Below are positions 1-7,444 of a stretch of DNA of 9,931 nt, one piece after another (the stretch's first letter is position 1; each line of letters starts with the position of its first letter). Under the pieces are notes generated by a model. The model was not told the origin of the DNA and searched no databases. It worked only from the letters and a program-made list of their open reading frames with translations. This stretch comes from Prolixibacteraceae bacterium (GTDB lineage: Bacteria; Bacteroidota; Bacteroidia; Bacteroidales; Prolixibacteraceae): NCBI GenBank assembly GCA_023229575.1, contig JALNYZ010000068.1:1-9931 (forward strand). The letters run 5' to 3'. A program made the position numbers and the translations under genes.

Positions 1-65
1 CCGCAAATACAATAGACGAGTTGAACTATTTTATAGACAGATCGTTGGATTTTATCGAAATATAA
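1..65 (+). CDS. C-terminal end of an unidentified protein (partial)
   Basis: From base 3 an open frame gives about 20 residues, ending in the sequence TIDELNYFIDRSLDFIEI and a TAA at 63-65. Its acidic and hydrophobic helical character fits a genuine protein C-terminus. The pattern (N-T-x-D/E-E-[ILV]-x-x-F-[IL]) recalls the last helix of class V aminotransferases and cysteine desulfurases, but the piece is too short to assign. Another frame is also open from base 2 to about 211 but runs into the next gene, so I prefer this one. The 84 bases between this stop and the next gene hold no clear terminator. Confidence 0.35.
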   Translation, partial: ANTIDELNYFIDRSLDFIEI

Positions 66-149
66 ACTCAAACGAGAAAAAAATTCCCCAAACCGAAAAT
101 GATAATGCAGGTTTTTATATTTTAGACCAACCAAATTTCATCCATATTT

Positions 150-725
150 ATGGAAAAGCAACCCACCAGAGCAGAGGCATATGCCCTCTTGTGCGAATAC
201 AACAAACAGGATAGCCTGATCCGTCACGGGTTGGCGGTAGAGGCGGTGATGAGCTATTTTGCCGAACAAGCCGGCGAGGATATCGAAAAATGGGGTGTCA
301 TCGGATTGTGCCACGATCTCGATTACGAGAAATATCCTGATCAGCACTGCACCATGACCCGAAAGATCCTCGAAGAGAAAGGCTGGCCTGAAAGCTACAT
401 CCGGGCCATCATCAGTCATGGATGGGGCCTTTGTTCGAATGTTGAACCCATCGAGGAGCTGGAGAAGGTCCTTTTCGCAACCGATGAGCTTACCGGATTG
501 ATTACAGCATGCGTCTATGTACGACCCTCCAAAAGTATTCTCGATCTCACCACCAAATCGGTTATGAAGAAATGGAATACGCGGGCTTTCGCTGCCGGCG
601 CAAACCGCGAGGTAATCGCCAAAGGGGCTCAAATGTTGGGCAAACCGGTTGAGGAACTCGTGGAAGAGACCATTCTCGCCATGCAAAAGGCGGCAGATGT
701 GATCGGGTTAAGAGGAGATCTTTGA
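150..725 (+). CDS. HD-superfamily hydrolase (HDIG-like, COG2316 type)
   Basis: This 191-residue soluble protein has the HD-domain metal-binding pattern: His26 in RHGLAVEAVM, the His55-Asp56 pair in GLCHDLDYEKYP, His90 in IISHGWG and Asp112 in ATDELTGLI. Length and layout match the small stand-alone predicted HD hydrolases of COG2316. HD proteins are metal-dependent phosphohydrolases acting on nucleotides or phosphodiesters; the substrate here cannot be told from sequence. No signal peptide or membrane segment is visible, so it should be cytoplasmic. The start at 150 is the first ATG of the frame, and the protein begins with a typical N-terminal helix leading into the first His. It lies 122 bases ahead of lemA with a probable promoter between them, so it is probably not in the lemA operon. 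A 182-codon open frame on the opposite strand is a shadow. Confidence 0.85.
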   Translation: MEKQPTRAEAYALLCEYNKQDSLIRHGLAVEAVMSYFAEQAGEDIEKWGVIGLCHDLDYEKYPDQHCTMTRKILEEKGWPESYIRAIISHGWGLCSNVEPIEELEKVLFATDELTGLITACVYVRPSKSILDLTTKSVMKKWNTRAFAAGANREVIAKGAQMLGKPVEELVEETILAMQKAADVIGLRGDL

Positions 726-812
726 TGAGTCGATTTTGATGACTAAGATTAAAAGACCAGAAAAGAAAGTGGTTATGTAATGAAATGGTCCCTGACCAGA
801 CAAATTGTTATG

Positions 813-820
813 TATATTTG
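813..820 (+). promoter_or_regulatory. Possible Bacteroidota -7 promoter element for lemA
   Basis: TATATTTG is an exact match to the Bacteroidota -7 consensus TAnnTTTG. No good -33 TTTG lies 19-21 bases upstream (CCTG is nearest), so the promoter would be weak or need an activator. Its position, 28 bases before the ATG at 848, would put transcription start between the two candidate lemA starts and so favours the start at 848. Inferred from consensus match only. Confidence 0.35.
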
Positions 821-847
821 AAGTATAAAACCTTAAAAACCTTTGCC

Positions 848-1405
848 ATGATTTGGATTATTCCTGTAGTTATTGTATTGATTATCTTCTGGCTGATTGG
901 CATTTACAACAGTCTGGTAAGGCTTCGTAACACGAGGCAAAACGCTTTTGCAGATATTGATGTGCAACTGAAACAGCGGCACGACCTTATTCCTCAACTC
1001 GTTGAGACCGTAAAAGGTTACGCTACCCACGAGAAGGAGCTGTTGCTTAAAATCACCCAGGCCAGGACAGCTGCCATGGGAGCCACAACCATTGATGAAA
1101 AAATCAAGACAGAGACCCAACTTTCGGTTGCCCTGCAGGGTCTGAAAATATCAGTCGAAGCCTATCCCGATCTGAAAGCCAACCAAAACTTCCTCCAACT
1201 TCAGGAAGAGCTGAGCGACATCGAAAACAAACTGGCAGCCGCCCGCAGGTATTTCAACGCAGCCACTACCGAATACAACACCGGTATCGAAACCTTCCCG
1301 TCCAATATGATCGCCAATAGTTTCGGCTTCCTCCGCGAGACTCTTTTCGACCTCGGCCAGGAAAGGGTATCTTTTGAAGAACCTCCGAAGATCAGCTTTA
1401 ATTAA
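848..1405 (+). CDS. lemA: LemA family membrane protein
   Basis: The 185-residue product begins with one hydrophobic segment (about residues 2-19, IPVVIVLIIFWLIGIYNSL) and continues as a long helical domain. It carries LemA signatures: NAFADIDVQLKQRHDLIPQLVETVKGYA near the N-terminus and YPDLKANQNFLQLQEELSDIE with ARRYFNAA and FPSN further on. LemA proteins are anchored by the N-terminal helix with the helical bundle on one face of the membrane; their molecular role is poorly defined. The frame is open from an ATG at 785, but the family usually begins right at the hydrophobic segment and a possible promoter sits at 813-820, so I use 848. The stop overlaps the ATG of the M48 protease by one base (TAATG), implying co-translation. 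LemA beside an M48 protease is a recurrent arrangement. Confidence 0.92.
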   Translation: MIWIIPVVIVLIIFWLIGIYNSLVRLRNTRQNAFADIDVQLKQRHDLIPQLVETVKGYATHEKELLLKITQARTAAMGATTIDEKIKTETQLSVALQGLKISVEAYPDLKANQNFLQLQEELSDIENKLAAARRYFNAATTEYNTGIETFPSNMIANSFGFLRETLFDLGQERVSFEEPPKISFN

Positions 1406-2331
1406 TGACCTACGTCGGCATACAGACGCAAATCAGGAGAAACAATTTCAACAGTGTTCTCCTGATTCTCGCTTTCCCTATCGTGCTGCTTGGGATGGTC
1501 TATGCTATCCTCTATTTCAGCCAGCGACAGCAGGAAGTTCAAATCGTGAATGACACATTTGTCAGGGTAGTACCGTTTGTAATTCTGGGCACTACCATCT
1601 GGTTTTTGGTAGCCTGGATGATACACAACTCCCTAATCAGGATGGCCACCGGATCGAAACCGCTGGAACGGATTGAAAACAAGCGGGTTTACAACCTTGT
1701 CGAGAATCTTTGCATCTCGAAAGGGATGCGTGTCCCGCAAATCTATGTCATCGAAGACGATTCGCTCAATGCCTTTGCCAGCGGTATCAACCAGCGCACC
1801 TTTTCCGTCACCCTTTCGCGCGGGATTATCGACAAGCTGGAGGACGACGAACTCGAAGGGGTGATTGCCCACGAACTTTCCCATATCCGTAACCGGGATG
1901 TAAGGCTGATGATCGTCTCGATCATCTTTGTCGGAATTTTTGCTTTCGTGGCCGAGATGGCATTTAGGAGCATTCGGTTCGGGGCCTTGTCGAGAGGGAA
2001 AAAAGATACAGGCGTGGCAATCCTCGTTGTTATCGTTGTTTCCGCTATTTGCTACCTGATCGCCTTGCTACTTCGTTTCGGCATCTCAAGGTCACGCGAG
2101 TACATGGCCGATGCCGGCGCCGCAGAAATGACGAGGAAGCCGTATGCCCTGGCAAGTGCGTTACGGAAGATCAGCAGTGATCCGCTGATCGAAGCCGTTG
2201 AAAACCGTGATGTCGCCCAACTCTTCATCGAAAACCCTCAACCGGAAGAGAAGAAATTCTCGTTCAGCAACCTCTTCTCGACCCACCCACCGATCCAGAA
2301 AAGAATTGAGTTGCTGGATCAGTTCGCATGA
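1405..2331 (+). CDS. htpX: HtpX-like M48 zinc metalloprotease, membrane-bound
   Basis: This 308-residue protein is a membrane-integrated M48 peptidase. Two hydrophobic segments lie near the N-terminus (about 17-39 and 54-74). The zinc site HELSH is at residues 156-160 in GVIAHELSHIRNRD, and the third ligand is probably Glu232 in SREYMADAGA. Two further hydrophobic stretches (about 167-187 and 203-225) separate these motifs, as in HtpX. The C-terminal FSTHPPIQKRIELL is the usual M48 ending. Length is close to E. coli HtpX (293). HtpX enzymes degrade damaged or misassembled inner-membrane proteins with the active site facing the cytoplasm. The ATG overlaps the lemA stop, which supports this start and suggests translational coupling. 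All catalytic residues are present, so it should be active. Confidence 0.93.
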   Translation: MTYVGIQTQIRRNNFNSVLLILAFPIVLLGMVYAILYFSQRQQEVQIVNDTFVRVVPFVILGTTIWFLVAWMIHNSLIRMATGSKPLERIENKRVYNLVENLCISKGMRVPQIYVIEDDSLNAFASGINQRTFSVTLSRGIIDKLEDDELEGVIAHELSHIRNRDVRLMIVSIIFVGIFAFVAEMAFRSIRFGALSRGKKDTGVAILVVIVVSAICYLIALLLRFGISRSREYMADAGAAEMTRKPYALASALRKISSDPLIEAVENRDVAQLFIENPQPEEKKFSFSNLFSTHPPIQKRIELLDQFA

Positions 2332-2357
2332 AGGGTAAGTCGTCAGAATCAGGATTT

Positions 2358-2382
2358 ACAGAATTATTGAATTAACAGAATT
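2358..2382 (+). repeat. Short direct repeat ACAGAATT in an AT-rich tract
   Basis: ACAGAATT occurs at 2358-2365 and 2375-2382, 17 bases apart, in a tract of GATTTACAGAATT-like words just after the htpX stop. Such tracts of related ATTTACAGAATT words are familiar near small accessory genes in Bacteroidota. With only two exact copies, chance or decay of an older repeat are both possible. Confidence 0.25.
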
Positions 2383-2412
2383 GGGGATTGCTGCGATTTC
2401 GCCATAGCCAGT

Positions 2413-2619
2413 ATGTCAATATCAAAACCAATTGATTTAAAATCTAATCTTACTGACAATCTGCCTGCTCTGTTTGACATCCGTTACAACTGCAAAAGAA
2501 TACTGGGTCTTGACCCCGGTGGCATCCGGATCAACGGCTCCGGTCACACCGTCTCCTACAACATTACCCGGGGAAGCAACACCATAACGGAGACCGAAAT
2601 CCCGGTAGTGCACAACTAA
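2413..2619 (+). CDS. Doubtful small ORF, possible gene fragment
   Basis: A 68-codon frame follows htpX by about 80 bases. The product has no signal peptide or membrane segment. Its second half, including PGGIRINGSGHTVSYNIT, looks like rungs of a right-handed beta-helix, as found in some polysaccharide lyases, while the first half has no character I recognise. It could be the surviving end of a larger degraded gene, a genuine small protein, or a chance frame. No start signal stands out. I make no functional claim. Confidence 0.3.
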   Translation: MSISKPIDLKSNLTDNLPALFDIRYNCKRILGLDPGGIRINGSGHTVSYNITRGSNTITETEIPVVHN

Positions 2620-2636
2620 CTATTGTAATTTACGGG

Positions 2637-2690
2637 TGCGAAACTTTTGAGCCTGCTTTTCGTTGAAACGAACATGAGCAAAAGCTCGCA
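2637..2690 (+). promoter_or_regulatory. Compound stem-loop upstream of the dehydrogenase gene
   Basis: TGCGA (2637-2641) pairs with TCGCA (2686-2690) and CTTTTG (2644-2649) with CAAAAG (2679-2684), giving an 11-bp outer stem with a small asymmetric bulge. Inside it TTCGTT (2659-2664) faces AACGAA (2667-2672). An alternative fold uses GAGC-AAAA-GCTC (2676-2687), which competes with the outer stem. No T-run follows, so it is not a standard intrinsic terminator. It sits about 110 bases before the dehydrogenase start, in the likely leader. Seen by eye; stability not computed. Confidence 0.35.
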
Positions 2691-2798
2691 AAAATGAATG
2701 AAAATCATGTCTGTGAGTTCCATGAGAACATTCATATTATCAATATATTAAGTAAGTTATTTTCGAATGAAATATATGTTCTTACAAAAATCATTAAG

Positions 2799-4229
2799 AT
2801 GAACCGTAAAACATTTGTATCAGGTATGTTTGTTGTATCTGCCATCGCAATCTTCTTTGGCTTCGCACCAAAACGTGCCAACCCCGATCAGACAGTAGCT
2901 CCCGAACCAATCACGGCAGCAGCGAATTACCAGAAATACTGCGCCGGATGTCATGGCGAAAATCTCGAAAAATTCGCCGCGAAATCCTGGATGGACGAAA
3001 AGAGTACCGGCTCGGCATTGAACAGCATCAAGAATGGCATTGCCGATTTAGGAATGCCCTCCTTTCAAAAAACATTTACCAACGAAGAGATGGAGGCGCT
3101 GGCTGCCTACGTCAAGAAAGGAATCCCTGCCGATCGGTCCAGTTTGAAAGCTGCTACGAAACAGGGTGAAATTGTGGAATCTGAATCCCAAAATTTTGTC
3201 GTTGATACGGTCGTAACCGGACTAAATGTCCCATGGGGACTGGCATTCCTTCCCAACGGGGATCTGCTGATCACAGAACGGTCAGGTTCCCTTTTCCGCT
3301 TTTCAAAGGGCAAACTATCCGCCCCAATTGAAGGTTTGCCGCAGCTTGTTGCAAAGGGACAAGGTGGCCTCATGGATATATGCCTTCATCCCGACTACGG
3401 GAAGAATGGCTTGATTTATCTCTCCTTCTCCTCCCCCAATGCCCAAAGCACAAAAACCATAGCAAATACGGCCATCCTCCGTGCCAAACTTCAAGGCAAT
3501 AAACTGGTTGAACAGCAGGTCATCTTCAAAGGCACCCCCGAAACCGACAAGATGCACCACTTCGGCAGCAAACTGGCTTTCGACCAGCAGGGGCATCTCT
3601 ATTTCGGAATCGGCGACCGTGGACAGCATTTCGATTTTCCGCAAAAACTGGACAATACCAATGGGAAAATCCACCGGATCAACGACGATGGCTCGATCCC
3701 CTCCGACAATCCCTTTGCCAACCAAAAGGGAGCCATCGCCTCCATTTACAGCTATGGTCACAGGAATCCGCAAGGAACCTGTGTCCACCCTATAACCGGG
3801 GAACTCTGGGTCACCGAACATGGTCCCCGTGGCGGCGATGAACTGAACCAAGTGCAACCGGGCCGCAACTACGGCTGGCCTGTCATCTGTTACGGAATCA
3901 ACTACGATGGCACTGTTCTGACAGAACTGACCGAAAAAGAGGGAATGGAACAACCGGTATCCTACTGGCTTCCCTCTATCGCCCCTTGCGGTATGACCTT
4001 CCTGACCGGCGACAAATACAAAAAATGGCGCAACAACCTCTTTGTGGGATCCCTGCGATTTCAATACCTTGAAAGATTGGTCATCAACGGGCACGCCGTT
4101 CAGCACCGCGAAAAACTGCTGGAAGGCATCGGTCGTGTGCGCAATGTTGTGGTTAGTCCGGAGGGACACATTTATGTCGCCATCGAAACTCCCGGGAAAA
4201 TAGTAAGGCTCGTTCCAATCGACAAATAA
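2799..4229 (+). CDS. Secreted cytochrome c / PQQ-type glucose-sorbosone dehydrogenase fusion
   Basis: The 476-residue protein has a signal-type N-terminus (MNRKTFVSG then a hydrophobic core to about residue 24), a class I cytochrome c domain and a C-terminal six-bladed propeller. Heme attachment is Cys48-x-x-Cys51-His52 (YCAGCHGEN) and the likely distal ligand is Met86 (LGMPSF). The propeller begins near residue 135 (GLNVPWGLAFLPNGDLLITE). By motif matching to soluble PQQ glucose dehydrogenase, the catalytic His is His254 (HHFGSKLAF), cofactor contacts are in GHRNPQG (320-326), and Arg446/Arg448 lie in GRVRNVVVSPEG. It should oxidise aldoses or related sugars in the periplasm and pass electrons to the attached heme; the sugar is unknown. 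An ATG at 2694 would add 35 residues ahead of the signal peptide, so I use 2799. The receptor gene follows after 49 bases, suggesting one transcript. Confidence 0.9.
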   Translation: MNRKTFVSGMFVVSAIAIFFGFAPKRANPDQTVAPEPITAAANYQKYCAGCHGENLEKFAAKSWMDEKSTGSALNSIKNGIADLGMPSFQKTFTNEEMEALAAYVKKGIPADRSSLKAATKQGEIVESESQNFVVDTVVTGLNVPWGLAFLPNGDLLITERSGSLFRFSKGKLSAPIEGLPQLVAKGQGGLMDICLHPDYGKNGLIYLSFSSPNAQSTKTIANTAILRAKLQGNKLVEQQVIFKGTPETDKMHHFGSKLAFDQQGHLYFGIGDRGQHFDFPQKLDNTNGKIHRINDDGSIPSDNPFANQKGAIASIYSYGHRNPQGTCVHPITGELWVTEHGPRGGDELNQVQPGRNYGWPVICYGINYDGTVLTELTEKEGMEQPVSYWLPSIAPCGMTFLTGDKYKKWRNNLFVGSLRFQYLERLVINGHAVQHREKLLEGIGRVRNVVVSPEGHIYVAIETPGKIVRLVPIDK

Positions 4230-4278
4230 ACATTTGCAGGACTGCCGCAATTATTTATCTCATTGACAAAAATTCAAA

Positions 4279-6363
4279 ATGATCAACCTGTTGGGGCTGC
4301 AGTACGACACAAGAAGACCCTCCGCCAGGATGCTTTTCGTCGCGTTGTGGTTGTTTGGCTTTCTTGGCAATCTTTCGGGACAGGAAAAGGAATCTCTCTT
4401 ACCAGGAAAGCCAGATACTACAATCGTACTTGGAGAGATATCTGTTGAAGCCTTGAAAATCAGCACATCATTACGAGATGTTCCTGGCAGTATTTCTGTT
4501 GTAACCGGAAAGGAAATCACCCTCTCTGATGCAACCAATCTCGCCACCACCCTCAATGCACTGCCGGGAGTCTCCATGCAAACCGGAAATTATGCCACCA
4601 GCAGGATTGTCATAAGGGGCATGGGAAGCCGAACCCCTTACAATACCAACCGGATCAAATCCTACCTGAATGAGGTCCCGCTTACCGGCTCCGATGGGGT
4701 ATCGACCCCTGAAGAGATAGACCTTCATAGCCTTCAAAGCATAGAGGTGGTGAAGGGACCGGCAGCTGCCCTCTTCGGTCCCGGACTAGGAGGTAGCCTC
4801 AACCTGTATACACCGGAATATGATCAATACAAGCTGAAGGCAAACATGCAATATGGCTCCTGGCAAACACTTCAGTCCCATCTTTCAGCAACCGCGCAGG
4901 GTGAAACAATAAAGGCATGGGGCAGTTTGAGCCACCTGCAATCGGATGGATTCAGGGAGAACAATCATTACAAAAGAAGCTCCCTGTTATCCACAGCAGC
5001 CTGGGAAAAACCGGGTTGGACCGTACAGGCCACACTCCTCCTGACCGGTTTAAATGCAGGTATTCCCAGTTCCCTGGGGAAATCGATGTTTGAGGAGAAC
5101 CCCGGGGCAGCTGCACCCACATGGAAAGCAGTGAAAGGGTACAAGGAATCGGAGAAGATCAGGGCAGGCATCACTGTTGCTACCAGAATAAAGGCCAGGC
5201 TTGACAACCATTTTACCATTTTTGGCATCGGAATCAACAGCTACGAAAGACGCCCCTTTAACAACCTCGATGACAACTCCATTGGATACGGCTTCCGGAA
5301 TAAATTGAGTTACCACACTGAAAAAACGGTATGGATAGCTGGTGGAGAATTTGTAGCTGACCGCTACGAATGGCAACTGGACAAGGAGAATATTCTCCTG
5401 AACAAAAACAATGAAAGCAGAAATCATTTCAATCTCTACGGGATGGTTTACTACCGACCCAATGAAAAACTCAACCTCTCCGTCGCTTCAGCGCTGGGAC
5501 AAACCAGTTACCGGCTCACCGATCTCTTCCCAGCAAATGGGGAGCAATCCGGCCATCGAAAATTTCCACTCATCTTCTCTCCCAGGATTGGGATCAACTA
5601 TACCCTCAATCCGGCAGTTGCATTGTACGGCTCTGCCGGACACGGTTACTCACTTCCATCACCCGAGGAGACCTTGTTGCCAAGCGGAGATGTCAATCCC
5701 AATCTGGAACCAGAGCAAGGAATGCAGTACGAAACTGGCATCCGGCTGAACCTTTTCCACCAAAAAGCCTGGATGGAAGGCACCCTCTACTGGATTGAAC
5801 TGAACAATTTGCAGGTCACCAAGCGGGTCACGGAGGATATTTTCACCGGCATCAATGCAGGTAAGACGCGGCACCAAGGTTTTGAGCTGACCTTCCGGAA
5901 TATTTTCTTCAGTTACAACCATTTCCCGGGCAGGTTAACCTCCTTACTGAGCTACTCCCTCACCTCCAATAAGTTCATTACGTTTACAGACGATGGAACC
6001 AGCTACGATGGCAATCACCTTCCCGGGATTCCGAACCAAACAATACAACAACAATTTACCTGGAATCCGGTGGAGCGAATTGAACTGACTACCCAACTCT
6101 ACTATGTCGGGGAACAGTACCTGGATGACCTGAATTCAGAAAAATATGGAAGTTCCCTGTTGGGAAACCTCAAACTTTCGGCAGAGGTGCTCAAGGGCAC
6201 ATCATCCTCATTCCAATTTTTTGCAGGCATCAACAACCTGACAAACACCCACTATGCCTCCATGCTGATCGTGAATGCCAAAGGCTTTGGCGGCAGCGAA
6301 CCGCGTTATTACTATCCCGGATCACCACGAAATTTCTTTCTGGGAATACAGTACGGATTCTGA
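4279..6363 (+). CDS. TonB-dependent outer-membrane receptor
   Basis: The 694-residue product has a signal peptide, with hydrophobic core MLFVALWLFGFLG and a likely cut near NLSGQE. A probable TonB box follows (DTTIVLGEISVEA, about 47-58), then a plug domain (about 65-180) with LPGVSM, IRGMGSR at 112-118 and IEVVKGPAAALFGPG at 155-169, and a 22-strand-type barrel ending in NFFLGIQYGF with the usual terminal Phe. It imports a scarce ligand across the outer membrane using TonB energy. It lacks the N-terminal carboxypeptidase-like domain of SusC proteins and has no SusD neighbour, so it belongs with siderophore, metal or cofactor receptors. Translation could also start at the in-frame ATG at 4330, which gives a more compact signal peptide. 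It follows the PQQ-type dehydrogenase by 49 bases, so PQQ or a sugar product are possible ligands; the ligand cannot be read from sequence. Confidence 0.92.
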   Translation: MINLLGLQYDTRRPSARMLFVALWLFGFLGNLSGQEKESLLPGKPDTTIVLGEISVEALKISTSLRDVPGSISVVTGKEITLSDATNLATTLNALPGVSMQTGNYATSRIVIRGMGSRTPYNTNRIKSYLNEVPLTGSDGVSTPEEIDLHSLQSIEVVKGPAAALFGPGLGGSLNLYTPEYDQYKLKANMQYGSWQTLQSHLSATAQGETIKAWGSLSHLQSDGFRENNHYKRSSLLSTAAWEKPGWTVQATLLLTGLNAGIPSSLGKSMFEENPGAAAPTWKAVKGYKESEKIRAGITVATRIKARLDNHFTIFGIGINSYERRPFNNLDDNSIGYGFRNKLSYHTEKTVWIAGGEFVADRYEWQLDKENILLNKNNESRNHFNLYGMVYYRPNEKLNLSVASALGQTSYRLTDLFPANGEQSGHRKFPLIFSPRIGINYTLNPAVALYGSAGHGYSLPSPEETLLPSGDVNPNLEPEQGMQYETGIRLNLFHQKAWMEGTLYWIELNNLQVTKRVTEDIFTGINAGKTRHQGFELTFRNIFFSYNHFPGRLTSLLSYSLTSNKFITFTDDGTSYDGNHLPGIPNQTIQQQFTWNPVERIELTTQLYYVGEQYLDDLNSEKYGSSLLGNLKLSAEVLKGTSSSFQFFAGINNLTNTHYASMLIVNAKGFGGSEPRYYYPGSPRNFFLGIQYGF

Positions 6364-6891
6364 TCATTTCTTCATCTTAGCCGGATAGGCTGGTCGAACA
6401 GGTTCCTCCGTCCATGAATTCAGTAAATCCCAATATGCCTACCAGGCCTCCCCAGGTTCGTTTTCCAACGAGGATGCCAACGTTGAATTTTCTGAACATC
6501 CATGGAAGGAAATCACCACCCGAACCTGCAGTTTCATCAATGATCATCACTTTGGGCCCCTGGATGGAAGCGCTCGGTGATTTGAGGTCCGATCCATATC
6601 TCATGTTCCAGTTGGCCTGAAGCGGGCGTCGAAGAATTAGGCAACCTGACCATTTGTCGCCTCGGTACCTTTTTAAGGTTCCCCTCCATCCAGTCGCTGG
6701 TAAAATAAATCTTCCCTGAAACCCACATTGGATCCGCATCGTTGCAGCCTCCCTGCGGCTGGGGAACGGCTGTCACGGAATGGTCGGCAAAAGTATAAAG
6801 CCAGATTCTTGAAATCGTTCCTCCCCTGTAATGTTTCCACTGCTGATATACCGGAACCTAAAAATAAATAAAAATGCAATAGGCTTAACAT
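6364..6891 (-). pseudogene. Collapsed tricorn-type S41 protease gene
   Basis: The minus strand keeps collinear pieces of a tricorn-like protease in different frames. A possible signal peptide (MLSLLHFYLFLGSGISA) starts at 6891. An N-terminal propeller piece at 6857-6678 includes QQWKHYRGGTISRIWLYTF and DPMWVSGKIYFTSDW. The S41 core at about 6631-6401 includes GPKVMIIDETAGSGGDFLPW, with the nucleophile Ser codon at 6521-6523, and KRTWGGLVGILGF. A probable tail (RPAYPAKMKK, stop at 6364-6366) follows in a third frame. Intact relatives have about 1,050-1,100 residues: two propellers, a PDZ domain and split catalytic domains with a Ser/His/Glu centre. The second propeller, PDZ and the His and Glu regions are missing, so no activity is expected. 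The tail's stop abuts the receptor stop on the other strand. Propeller and S41 identification is firm; signal peptide and tail are tentative. Confidence 0.8.
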
Positions 6892-7012
6892 GAAGTCTGT
6901 TGGCTATCAGTATTTGAAGGGAATCTCCGTCCAAACAATTCAATTTAAATGGTCGCCGAAAGTTTTCGGGTAAAACTGCTTAATATTGCATGTTGAATAT
7001 GAATTGCAAATT

Positions 7013-7426
7013 ATGATTAGTTACGAAACCCCTTACCGTGTATGTTATGCCGATACGGATCGTATGGGGATTATGTATTACGGGAATTATCCCCGGTTGT
7101 ATGAGATTGGAAGAACCGATATGATCAGAACGATCTGGAAATCATACAGGGAAGTAGAAGAGAGTGGTATTATCCTTCCTGTTAGGCTGCTCCACGCTGT
7201 TTACCATAAACCGGCCAACTACGATGAACTTCTTACAATCAGGACCCTCATTAAAGAGATACCCAAAGTTAAATTCAGGATCATTTCTGAAATTTACAAC
7301 GAGAAGATGGAATTGATCAACGAAGGAGAGGTCACGCTTGCATTTATGGACGCGGCAACCGGAAAGCCAAGAAGAGCGCCGGAAGAGTTTACGGAAATAC
7401 TTGAAAGAACCGGAAAATTTGGATGA
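7013..7426 (+). CDS. Acyl-CoA thioesterase, hotdog fold (4HBT/YbgC type)
   Basis: This 137-residue protein is a single hotdog domain. The active-site segment YADTDRMGIMYYGNYPRLYE near the N-terminus carries the family D-x-D-x-x-G-[IV]-x-[YF] pattern; Asp16 aligns with the catalytic Asp17 of 4-hydroxybenzoyl-CoA thioesterase. The downstream YDELLTIRTLI and KVKFRIISEIYNE strands and the final GKPRRAPEEF are typical. It hydrolyses acyl-CoA thioesters in the cytoplasm; chain preference is unknown. The frame is open from an ATG at 6986, but related proteins begin a few residues before YRVCYADTD, so I prefer 7013. It stands alone: a pseudogene on the other strand lies upstream and a 0.7 kb gene-free stretch lies downstream. 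Confidence 0.9.
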   Translation: MISYETPYRVCYADTDRMGIMYYGNYPRLYEIGRTDMIRTIWKSYREVEESGIILPVRLLHAVYHKPANYDELLTIRTLIKEIPKVKFRIISEIYNEKMELINEGEVTLAFMDAATGKPRRAPEEFTEILERTGKFG

Positions 7427-7444
7427 AGTAATCCCTTGCCGGTC

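Noticed and set aside
2..211. Open plus-strand frame from the window edge into the HD gene
   Set aside because: It overlaps the HD gene start in another frame and its composition is not protein-like; the frame ending at base 65 is more plausible.
138..686. Minus-strand open frame of 182 codons opposite the HD hydrolase gene
   Set aside because: It covers almost exactly the HD gene, has no recognisable motif, and the plus strand carries a complete conserved HD signature.
785..847. Upstream start for lemA adding 21 residues
   Set aside because: The extra residues precede the hydrophobic segment with which the family normally begins, and a possible promoter box lies inside them.
2694..2798. 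Upstream start for the dehydrogenase adding 35 residues
   Set aside because: It would bury the signal peptide behind a non-conserved AT-rich leader; the ATG at 2799 gives a normal signal sequence.
3315..4250. Minus-strand open frame of 311 codons opposite the dehydrogenase
   Set aside because: The plus strand encodes clear propeller and PQQ-site motifs; the antisense product shows no family features and is a codon-bias shadow.
4279..6363. SusC-type glycan receptor
   Set aside because: No N-terminal carboxypeptidase-like domain and no SusD gene follows; the plug and length fit the siderophore/cofactor receptor class.
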